This document shows, in pieces, positions 31,845 to 38,046 of a stretch of DNA of 38,981 nt (its first letter is position 1; each line of letters starts with the position of its first letter). Location of the stretch: assembly GCA_905193755.1 (NCBI GenBank), contig CAJJPX010000014.1, positions 1-38,981 of the forward strand, given 5' to 3'. The position numbers and the translations under genes are program-made. A model generated the notes under the pieces. The model made no database searches, was not told the DNA's origin, and saw only the letters and a list, made by a program, of their open reading frames with translations. This stretch comes from an uncultured Clostridium sp. Its GTDB lineage: Bacteria; Bacillota_I; Bacilli_A; RF39; UBA660.

Positions 31845-32717
31845 TTAATTTACAATCAATAATACATCATTTAGAATTGTTGTTGCTCTTGATGCTACAA
31901 AATTATACTTCCATTTTTTAAATGTATCATTGTAACTAAAAAACACATATGTTATGAGTTCTTCATAATCTATCCAAATTCCTAAAAAATTTTTTAAATT
32001 TTTTACTGTTTTTTCATACTCTTTTAATCCATCAGTTCCAAATGTCTCAATATATCCACTTTCAAAATAAGTATTTCCGAACTGATATTTTTTGTGTCCA
32101 TTATATATTGCATCCGTAATTCCGTTTGTTAAATCCGTTGGAATAAAATATTTTTGGAATAATTCTTCATAATCTGTGCTAAATCCAAGTTCTTCAATTA
32201 ACTTTTTATCGCTTTGTTTATAACGTGATGATTTACCAAAAGTTGAATCATTTAAGAAGGCCATAAAGATTTGCTTTTTTTGTTCATCGGTGAATTTATA
32301 TATATTTTTAAATAGTTCATATAGGTATAGAGATGTAGCACAACAATCTGTTATAATTGCATTTTTAATCTTTTTACTATTTGGATGATGGTCGATACAT
32401 CCAACTACATTCACACCTTTTCCGACTGATTGTAAAAAATCATTATGGTCAACTAAAAAATAATTGTGCTTAGTTATATCGTTAAATGTTATTATTTTAG
32501 GTTCAAAATTTGAACACGCATCTAGCATTTTTTTGTTGTATTTATCAAAACGATATTTTTTATCTAATATTGCATAATATGATTTTATATTGAAAAAATT
32601 AAATATTTCAGAGAGAATTTTGGAAGAAATCGCAGAATCAATGTCTATATTTGAATGGCCAATAACATAGATGGGTTCGAATTTCTTTAGTTTTTTTATA
32701 TATTCTACCGTATTCAT
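31845..32717 (-). CDS. DHH-family phosphoesterase resembling family II inorganic pyrophosphatase
   Basis: 290 residues. GHSNIDIDSA gives H21, D25 and D27; FLVDHNDFLQS gives D90-H91; CIDHHPN gives D109-H110-H111; and AFLNDSTFGKSS gives D157. This set and spacing match the manganese site of family II (PpaC-like) pyrophosphatases. The C-terminal ~90 residues, which should be a DHHA2 lid domain with substrate-binding Lys and Arg, are divergent, so the substrate may differ (other DHH enzymes cut oligonucleotides, pAp or cyclic dinucleotides). ATG follows AAGGAGTTATAATTT. It lies 17 nt after an unknown gene in an accessory-looking stretch. No clear terminator follows. Confidence 0.75.
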   Translation of the reverse strand: MNTVEYIKKLKKFEPIYVIGHSNIDIDSAISSKILSEIFNFFNIKSYYAILDKKYRFDKYNKKMLDACSNFEPKIITFNDITKHNYFLVDHNDFLQSVGKGVNVVGCIDHHPNSKKIKNAIITDCCATSLYLYELFKNIYKFTDEQKKQIFMAFLNDSTFGKSSRYKQSDKKLIEELGFSTDYEELFQKYFIPTDLTNGITDAIYNGHKKYQFGNTYFESGYIETFGTDGLKEYEKTVKNLKNFLGIWIDYEELITYVFFSYNDTFKKWKYNFVASRATTILNDVLLIVN

Positions 32718-32733
32718 AAATTATAACTCCTTG

Positions 32734-33282
32734 TTAAATGTTGCTAATAATATTTTTTATAATTATGTTGATTGATTCTATAACAAAATTATAATTATTT
32801 CTATTTAATTCAGTTCTTATCTCATCTGTATCTATATTTATTCTTGATATTATTTCCTCATTTAAATTTCTGTTATCATATACAAATATCATTGACTTTA
32901 TATTTTCTATAAAATTATTTGATATTGTTTTTGGAAAATTATGTTGATTTTTTTGTGATATCTTATCTATAAATTTTATGGTTGCTGCTTTAATCTCTGA
33001 TGTATTTACTTTTCTTTTTACATATTCCTGAATTATCATTTCATATTTTTCTAGCATTTCTATATATTTATCAATTATTTCCTCATTCGTTTCAATCATT
33101 CCATTTATCAAGTATTCTTCTATGCTCTTGTTTATAATATTTTTATTAAATGGTATGTTATGTTTTTCAAAAATTTTTAATACACGGCTTAATAACCTAT
33201 TTTGATAGGCCACAATTAAAAAATTGTTATCTTTGATAACATCGTTTGCATTTGAGTTTATTTTTTCTATTATACTTTTCAT
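32734..33282 (-). CDS. Hypothetical helical protein, divergent from the nuclease gene
   Basis: 182 residues, not recognised. It is predicted almost all helical, rich in Ile/Asn/Lys, with no signal peptide, membrane segment or motif. Repeated Glu/Ile patterns (IDKYIEMLEKYEMIIQEYVK) suggest a helical bundle or coiled coil. The start ATG has no good ribosome binding site. It is probably co-transcribed with the DHH gene (17 nt gap) and points away from the MvaI/BcnI-like nuclease 134 nt off. Base composition is even more AT-rich than the housekeeping genes around, in line with an accessory gene. Confidence 0.55.
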   Translation of the reverse strand: MKSIIEKINSNANDVIKDNNFLIVAYQNRLLSRVLKIFEKHNIPFNKNIINKSIEEYLINGMIETNEEIIDKYIEMLEKYEMIIQEYVKRKVNTSEIKAATIKFIDKISQKNQHNFPKTISNNFIENIKSMIFVYDNRNLNEEIISRINIDTDEIRTELNRNNYNFVIESINIIIKNIISNI

Positions 33283-33416
33283 ATTTTAATATTAACACTA
33301 TTTATTTATTTTTTTATTCTTTTTATGACTTTTTTGTAAAAACTTAACAATTAATTTACTTTTTTAAAGTGTTTTATATTTTTTTGACAGATTATTATAT
33401 TAGGGAGGAATAAACA

Positions 33417-34142
33417 GTGAATAAAGATTTTTTAGATATTCAAAAAAAATTCTTTTCTATAAAAAGAAAAGGATTCATAAAATCAATTTACAATGATTGT
33501 GGAGCTGCAGGAAAAATGTTTGAGACCTTAATAAATAAAAAATTAGATAATAAACAAATGCCTGACTTTGGAACAATAGAAATTAAAACGATTTTAAAAT
33601 CAAATAAGTTTCCTATTACTCTTTTTAGTTGTGCACCCTCAAAAAATGATTGTACGCAATCCGAAACCGTTAATTATTTAATAGATAACTTTGGATACAA
33701 TACAAATTCAAGTTGCAAATGTCTCATGATAAATGTAAGAGATGGTAAAATTAAATATTGCAAAAATAAATTTGGATTTATGATTAAAGTTTCTTATAAA
33801 TGGAAAAGAATATTTTTATGCATATTTTATAATAACAAAATATATGATACAAGCATATATTGGAGTTTTGAAAAAATTGAAGATATATTTTTTAAGAAAT
33901 TAAATCGTTTAGTTTGTATAAAATATATAAAAAATATCACTCACAGTGATAATTTGTTTTATTATTATGATATAAATTGCTACTCATTAAAATCATTTGA
34001 TGAAGTTCTAGAAGCTATAAAAAACAATATAATTACCATAAACTTAAATATTTCTATAAACAATGGTATATTACGCTATCATGGTATTAACTTTGTAATT
34101 TATGAGAAAGATTTGCCTATTATTTACAATAAACTGCAATAA
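33417..34142 (+). CDS. MvaI/BcnI-like type II restriction endonuclease, no methylase nearby
   Basis: 241 residues, GTG start 8 nt after GGGAGG. The N-terminal part has GAAGKMFETLI (about 29-39) then MPDFGTIEIKTILKS, where D50-x4-E55-x-K57 forms a PD-(D/E)xK site, and FPITLFSCAPSK. The order G-x-G-x-x-x-E, PDF-x-x-x-E-x-K, ITL matches the MvaI/BcnI family (and is near MutH/Sau3AI). Members cut short sites such as CCSGG or CCWGG as monomers. A DNA methylase should be beside a type II enzyme; none is in the window. The neighbour on one side is the unknown 182-residue gene, on the other the tRNA operon terminator. The site recognised and whether it is active are unknown. Confidence 0.7.
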   Translation: MNKDFLDIQKKFFSIKRKGFIKSIYNDCGAAGKMFETLINKKLDNKQMPDFGTIEIKTILKSNKFPITLFSCAPSKNDCTQSETVNYLIDNFGYNTNSSCKCLMINVRDGKIKYCKNKFGFMIKVSYKWKRIFLCIFYNNKIYDTSIYWSFEKIEDIFFKKLNRLVCIKYIKNITHSDNLFYYYDINCYSLKSFDEVLEAIKNNIITINLNISINNGILRYHGINFVIYEKDLPIIYNKLQ

Positions 34143-34162
34143 AAAACTCACGAATGTGAGTT
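34141..34162 (-). terminator. Intrinsic terminator of the 12-tRNA operon
   Basis: Minus strand AACTCAC-ATTC-GTGAGTT then six T, 10 nt after the CCA of tRNA-Pro and at the end of the nuclease gene. Confidence 0.85.
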
Positions 34163-34171
34163 ATAATTCAA

Positions 34172-34248
34172 TGGTCGGGAAGACAGGATTTGAACCTGCA
34201 ACCCCTTGGTCCCAAACCAAATGCTCTACCAAGTTGAGCCACTTCCCG
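34172..34248 (-). tRNA. tRNA-Pro (anticodon TGG)
   Basis: Acceptor CGGGAAG/CTTCCCG, anticodon stem TTGGT/ACCAA around TTGGG, encoded CCA. Last gene of the tRNA operon. Confidence 0.97.
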
Positions 34249-34254
34249 ATCTAA

Positions 34255-34331
34255 TGGTGCGCCCAATAGGAGTCGAACCCATAACCTTTTGATCCGTAGT
34301 CAAATGCTCTATCCAATTGAGCTATGAGCGC
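34255..34331 (-). tRNA. tRNA-Arg (anticodon ACG)
   Basis: Acceptor GCGCTCA/TGGGCGC, anticodon loop CTACGGA (A34 expected to become inosine), encoded CCA. It follows an inverted tRNA-Asp-like fragment (34334-34354). Confidence 0.97.
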
Positions 34332-34333
34332 GT

Positions 34334-34354
34334 TTTAAATCCTGTCGGAACCGC
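34334..34354 (+). repeat. Inverted fragment of the tRNA-Asp 3' end
   Basis: On the plus strand TTTAAATCCTGTCGGAACCG then C, against TTCAAGTCCCGTCGGAACCG then C of the tRNA-Asp T-arm and acceptor (minus strand, 34476-34496): 18 of 21 bases agree and the last 11 are identical. No other tRNA parts or integrase are seen beside it. Confidence 0.6.
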
Positions 34355-34393
34355 TTAATATAAGTAATTGCATTTGTTTTTAAATTAACAAAA

Positions 34394-34469
34394 TGGTGGC
34401 TTCAGTTGGAATCGAACCAACGACACCAAGATTTTCAGTCTTGTGCTCTGCCAACTGAGCTATGAAGCC
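34394..34469 (-). tRNA. tRNA-Phe (anticodon GAA)
   Basis: Acceptor GGCTTCA/TGAAGCC, anticodon loop CTGAAAA, encoded CCA. A 62-nt gap (the longest in the operon) separates it from tRNA-Arg. Confidence 0.97.
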
Positions 34470-34472
34470 ATC

Positions 34473-34548
34473 TGGCGGTTCCGACGGGACTTGAACCCGC
34501 GATCCCTCGCGTGACAGGCGAGTGTGATAACCACTACACCACGGAACC
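34473..34548 (-). tRNA. tRNA-Asp (anticodon GTC)
   Basis: Acceptor GGTTCCG/CGGAACC, discriminator G, anticodon stem TCGCC-side loop CTGTCAC, encoded CCA. Confidence 0.97.
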
Positions 34549-34552
34549 AATT

Positions 34553-34629
<77 letters not shown>

Positions 34630-34657
34630 ATATTAGTATTTAATGATACTTATCATA

Positions 34658-34750
34658 TGGCGGAGGAAAAGGGATTCGAACCCCTGCGCCAATTTCTTGA
34701 CCTCCCGGTTTTCAAGACCGGTCCCTTCAACCAGACTTGGGTATTCCTCC
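34658..34750 (-). tRNA. tRNA-Ser (anticodon TGA)
   Basis: Acceptor GGAGGAA/TTCCTCC, discriminator G, loop CTTGAAA, long variable arm, encoded CCA; 93 nt. Confidence 0.97.
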
Positions 34751-34762
34751 AATATTTAAAGT

Positions 34763-34851
34763 TGGTGCCCCAGATCGGACTTGAACCGATATGAGCTTTT
34801 ACACTCGCAGGATTTTAAGTCCTGTGCGTCTACCTATTCCGCCACTGAGGC
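34763..34851 (-). tRNA. tRNA-Leu (anticodon TAA)
   Basis: Acceptor GCCTCAG/CTGGGGC (one T-G), loop ACTTAAAAT, long variable arm, encoded CCA; 89 nt. Confidence 0.97.
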
Positions 34852-34859
34852 ACATAAAT

Positions 34860-34935
34860 TGGTGTCTCGCTGGGGATTCGAACCCCAGACCCCTTGATTA
34901 AAAGTCAAGTGCTCTACCGGCTGAGCTAGCGAGAC
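34860..34935 (-). tRNA. tRNA-Lys (anticodon TTT)
   Basis: Acceptor GTCTCGC/GCGAGAC, loop CTTTTAA, encoded CCA. Confidence 0.97.
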
Positions 34936-34956
34936 ATTGTCATTATAATTAATTTT

Positions 34957-35032
34957 TGGTTGCCTCGGCTGGATTCGAACCAGCGGAATGCAAGAGTCAA
35001 AGTCTTGTGCCTTACCACTTGGCTACGAGGCA
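34957..35032 (-). tRNA. tRNA-Gln (anticodon TTG)
   Basis: Acceptor TGCCTCG/CGAGGCA, loop CTTTGAC, encoded CCA. Confidence 0.97.
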
Positions 35033-35042
35033 AAATTACAAG

Positions 35043-35126
35043 TGGTGGAGAGAGGTGGATTCGAACCACCGAACCCGAAGGAACAGATTTACAGTCTGCC
35101 GCGTTTAGCCTCTTCGCTATCTCTCC
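35043..35126 (-). tRNA. tRNA-Tyr (anticodon GTA)
   Basis: Acceptor GGAGAGA/TCTCTCC, loop CTGTAAA, long variable arm, encoded CCA; 84 nt. Confidence 0.97.
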
Positions 35127-35129
35127 AAG

Positions 35130-35205
<76 letters not shown>

Positions 35206-35219
35206 AAAAAAATAAATTA

Positions 35220-35296
35220 TGGTGGGCGATGAGAGACTTGAACTCCCGACCCCCTGCTTGTAAGGCAGATGCTCTAACCAACTGAGCTAATCACCC
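35220..35296 (-). tRNA. tRNA-Val (anticodon TAC)
   Basis: Acceptor GGGTGAT/ATCGCCC (one T-G), loop CTTACAA, encoded CCA. First gene of the tRNA operon. Confidence 0.97.
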
Positions 35297-35321
35297 ATAA
35301 TTTGTCCTGCTGACGTTTATA

Positions 35322-35350
35322 AATATATCATTTATTGTATTTTATGTCAA
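35322..35350 (-). promoter_or_regulatory. Promoter of the 12-tRNA operon
   Basis: Consensus -35 TTGACA (35345-35350), 17 bp spacer, -10 TATATT (35322-35327), about 25 nt before tRNA-Val. The -35 contains the TGA stop of the S1-domain gene. Confidence 0.85.
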
Positions 35351-35709
35351 GACAAATATGATTTTTTTTCAATTTTTTTTAATGTTTCATCGACCCACAC
35401 ATTTAAATTTTCCCTTAAAGGTTCGAATCCTCCACCCTTTTCCTCTATTCCTGGCTTTCTTTTAACAATAGTCTTCATTTTCTTTATGGACAATTTAACT
35501 TGTAATTTGTCTTCATCGATCGATAGAACTTTTACCTTAACTAAATCACCAACATTATACTTTTGTTCAAGATTGCTTACAAATTTGCTTGAAACTTCTG
35601 ATATGTGTACCATTCCAACGTAATTATCTTCTAAACTCACAAAGATACCGTATTTAGTCACCCCAGTTATTTGCCCTTCGACTATATCTCCAATTTTAAT
35701 ATTACTCAT
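35347..35709 (-). CDS. S1 RNA-binding domain protein, GSP13/YugI-like
   Basis: 120 residues. One S1 domain at about 3-75: IGDIVEGQITGVTKYGIFV, VGMVHISEVS, YNVGDLVKVKVLSID, LQVKLSIKK. The rest is a basic linker and a charged end (EKGGGFEPLRENLNVWVDET). Size and layout match the GSP13 (YugI) and CvfD-type proteins of Bacillota, which bind ribosomes or RNA and act in stress and translation control. The ribosome binding site is weak; TTGATATAAT just upstream is a likely extended -10, giving a short leader. The TGA stop shows that TGA is not read as Trp. No terminator follows, so transcripts may enter the tRNA operon. Confidence 0.85.
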   Translation of the reverse strand: MSNIKIGDIVEGQITGVTKYGIFVSLEDNYVGMVHISEVSSKFVSNLEQKYNVGDLVKVKVLSIDEDKLQVKLSIKKMKTIVKRKPGIEEKGGGFEPLRENLNVWVDETLKKIEKKSYLS

Positions 35710-35738
35710 TGTTCATCACACTGTTATTATATCAAATA

Positions 35739-36623
35739 TTATTCATTAAACCAATCTAATAATTGAAATTTTTTATTGGATTTAAACATTTTTTGGAAAT
35801 AAGCAAAGATTTTTTTATAATTATGTTCTTTCGCAACAATTATTTTAACTTTCTTTTCATACTGATCTACATTTTTTTCCAACAGTAATTGCTTTACGCA
35901 ATGTAAATAAATTGTAGGATATAATAAACAAGAAAAAAAACTACCCAAATTGTTGCTGTTTTTTATAATTTCATAAAGTTCATCATAATCAAGCTCACCA
36001 AATATATATTTAATTTTGACATAAATCGCCTTTTCATATTCAGTATCAATTTTCTTTATGTATAAAGGATTCATAAAACTTTTCGTATTTAAAAAGTCAA
36101 ATCCATAGTGCCCCAGTCCCATTGTTATTTTATCTTTTTCCACATATGAATTATAAAATTGTATTGCATTCTCTGCACAACCAATAAAATAATCAAAGCT
36201 TTTCTTAATTAAAGGATATTCATTGTTATATTCTAACAATTCATTTTCTATTGAATCAACCTCATTTTTCCATTCTTGCAATAAATTGATTGCTTTCATA
36301 TCGGCTACAGGACTGATATTCATTATTTTTTTCATATTGGCATACTCAATTTTATTTTCCTCAATATTATTCACCCTTAATAAAAGTATACTTTTATTAT
36401 TGTATTTTGAAATATAATTGCCAAATTTATTTATTAACACTGTATTTACATTTATCCCATGCTTAAAAAGTTCATTAGAAACATTTACAATTTCATCAAT
36501 ATTAATGCCATTACACTCGCATATATATATTTTATAATTGTCAACAAAGAAATAACATTTTTCATCTTTCCTATATATTCTTCTGGGGAATAGGTTATAA
36601 TTGTAATTTAAAAAGTTTTTCAT
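35739..36623 (-). CDS. Hypothetical protein, faint CotS/YutH-like kinase-fold resemblance
   Basis: 294 residues. I cannot assign it firmly. The start (YFFVDNYKIYICECNGINID, then VSNELFKHGINVNTVLINKF and SILLLRVNNIEENKI) resembles the N-lobe pattern of CotS/YutH spore-coat proteins of the aminoglycoside phosphotransferase fold. LYPTIYLHCVKQLLLEKN near the end is like the LLYP...Y segment of YutH. The catalytic HGD-x-x-x-x-N and the later Asp are missing; GHYGFDFLNTKS stands where they might be. If related, it is probably a non-catalytic member. AGAGGTAATGTT precedes the ATG. It lies between the S1 gene and two genes transcribed in the same direction. Confidence 0.5.
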   Translation of the reverse strand: MKNFLNYNYNLFPRRIYRKDEKCYFFVDNYKIYICECNGINIDEIVNVSNELFKHGINVNTVLINKFGNYISKYNNKSILLLRVNNIEENKIEYANMKKIMNISPVADMKAINLLQEWKNEVDSIENELLEYNNEYPLIKKSFDYFIGCAENAIQFYNSYVEKDKITMGLGHYGFDFLNTKSFMNPLYIKKIDTEYEKAIYVKIKYIFGELDYDELYEIIKNSNNLGSFFSCLLYPTIYLHCVKQLLLEKNVDQYEKKVKIIVAKEHNYKKIFAYFQKMFKSNKKFQLLDWFNE

Positions 36624-36672
36624 AACATTACCTCTATTAATATATATGATAATATTTGAAAAACTTTATTAT

Positions 36673-37599
36673 TTATAAGTTTAATGTGTAATTATTATTA
36701 GAATTATTTTCCCCTGTTTGAGCAAAGACATCTTTATTTAAATTTTCTTTAGTTTTTAGACTTGATAATTCAATTTTAACCATTTCAACAATCTCATCAA
36801 CTAGCATATTGCTGGCCGCCGTCATATAATTTGCTATTTTTTGGGAAATTTCTTTTTTTCTATTTTCTACTGCTTTAACAATTGTCGTTGTATCAAAACT
36901 AGCATCTTCTTCTTTTAATGTTTTTTGATTTGTATTGTTTAAAGTATTATCAACCATAGCATTTTTAATCGGTTCATCGTTAGATTTTTCATTAAATAAT
37001 ATAGTTGAATCATTCTCGCTTGGTTCCTCTGCTACAACAGGCACGTCAATTGTTGGCAATTCTATGTTACTATTTAGCATATCATTTGGTGATTGTTGCG
37101 AATTTTCTAAATTATTTATCGTATTTGATATTTTATTTACTGCGTTATTACCTACTGCAGTTACATCTTCCATCAAGGATTCTAAAACACCTGGATTGTT
37201 AGTTTGAACTGGTTTTTCGATATTTGACTCCTGATTTGGTATTATAGTCGAAGAAGGAGGTAAATTAACATCAGCTGGTACAAAAGTTGGGATTTCTTCT
37301 ACATGTTGAGATGGCGGTACCGCAGTATTTACCGGTTCAATAGTCTGTTGTGAAACTTGAGGCTGTTGAAAGTTTAAATCAATTGCTGGTATACTATTTA
37401 AATCCGTTTGCTGTTGATTAGTTGGCACTTCTGCCTTGACTTCTTCAACCGTAAAAGCATTTTGCTTTGATAACGGTGGAATTCCTCCGTTTACGCTTGT
37501 AACTGTTGCATTTGATATTCCTATTATCCTTTTTGAGTCTTCATAGTCTTGAGTTTGAACTACCATTCCGTTTTTAATATTATTAATTTCACTTTTCAT
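36673..37599 (-). CDS. Low-complexity acidic protein with helical C-terminus, unknown
   Basis: 308 residues, no recognised domain. The first ~210 residues are Pro/Gln/Asn/Val-rich and disordered (NQQQTDLNSIPAIDLNFQQP; VSQQTIEPVNTAVPPSQHVE; ESNIEKPVQTNNPG). A charged helical block at about 235-285 (KAVENRKKEISQKIANYMTA; MLVDEIVEMVKIELSSLK) looks like the conserved part, perhaps a binding helix. No signal peptide. It starts 9 nt after the DUF1292 gene with TTAGGTGAAAAA. Function unknown; the form suits a scaffold or adapter. Codon use matches the host genes, not the TolC segment. Confidence 0.6.
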   Translation of the reverse strand: MKSEINNIKNGMVVQTQDYEDSKRIIGISNATVTSVNGGIPPLSKQNAFTVEEVKAEVPTNQQQTDLNSIPAIDLNFQQPQVSQQTIEPVNTAVPPSQHVEEIPTFVPADVNLPPSSTIIPNQESNIEKPVQTNNPGVLESLMEDVTAVGNNAVNKISNTINNLENSQQSPNDMLNSNIELPTIDVPVVAEEPSENDSTILFNEKSNDEPIKNAMVDNTLNNTNQKTLKEEDASFDTTTIVKAVENRKKEISQKIANYMTAASNMLVDEIVEMVKIELSSLKTKENLNKDVFAQTGENNSNNNYTLNL

Positions 37600-37607
37600 T
37601 TTTTCAC

Positions 37608-37868
37608 CTAACTTTCCACAATTTGCTTCATAGCCTCTTTAACTTTTTGCCATATTTGATCATCTTTAATTCCGATTAAACTATATACTCCTGGTTCATT
37701 CTCAACAAATTCCGAAATATAAATTTTGCTCATCCCCTCGCCTGCTGTTTCCCCTTTAGACAAAATGACGAACCTTTTATTTAAATCATCTATTTTAAAT
37801 GCATTAACTAAATCTACTTCTTCCATTGTGCCATCCATATTTTTTATTGAAATCTTATTCATATTCAA
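37608..37868 (-). CDS. DUF1292 family protein
   Basis: 86 residues. IKNMDGTMEEVDLVNAFKID, FVILSKGE, KIYISEFVEN and YSLIGIKDDQIWQKVKEAM follow the DUF1292 (YrzB-like) pattern: a short strand-rich domain followed by a helix with a conserved Trp. Function unknown across the family; it is common in Bacillota. Two in-frame ATGs (codons 1 and 3) are both near GAGAGGATTTG. Head of a two-gene unit, promoter at 37889. Confidence 0.75.
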   Translation of the reverse strand: MNMNKISIKNMDGTMEEVDLVNAFKIDDLNKRFVILSKGETAGEGMSKIYISEFVENEPGVYSLIGIKDDQIWQKVKEAMKQIVES

Positions 37869-37888
37869 ATCCTCTCTATTCTTCTATA

Positions 37889-37917
37889 ATTTTAACACAA
37901 TAAAACAACAATATCAA
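37889..37917 (-). promoter_or_regulatory. Promoter of the DUF1292 unit
   Basis: -35 TTGATA (37912-37917), 17 bp spacer, -10 TAAAAT (37889-37894). A vegetative Bacillota-type promoter, so the host segment reaches at least 37917. Confidence 0.7.
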
Positions 37918-38046
37918 CTAATCATAGAAATAAGTTGACAATGTAATTACCAAATAATTAATTTTTGGAAGCCTTATTAATGTCTAATGTTAACTTTTAC
38001 TTTTTTGATTTGCTTTCTATTGTTTACAATACTGTTTTCAGACTAT
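37918..38046. other. Probable junction zone between Bacillota and Bacteroidota DNA
   Basis: 129 bases with no gene, very AT-rich. The left side belongs to the DUF1292 promoter and the right side to the end of the TolC gene. I see no tRNA, inverted terminal repeat, direct repeat or integrase here, and cannot place the exact change point. Confidence 0.5.

Noticed and set aside
33384..33412. TTGACA before the MvaI/BcnI-like gene as a -35 element
   Set aside because: A 17-bp spacer would put the -10 on the ribosome binding site, and no TATAAT-like sequence fits. The real promoter of this gene remains unclear.
35347..35709. TGA read as tryptophan (Mollicutes code)
   Set aside because: The S1-domain gene ends in TGA in the right place, and Trp is encoded by TGG in the genes checked.
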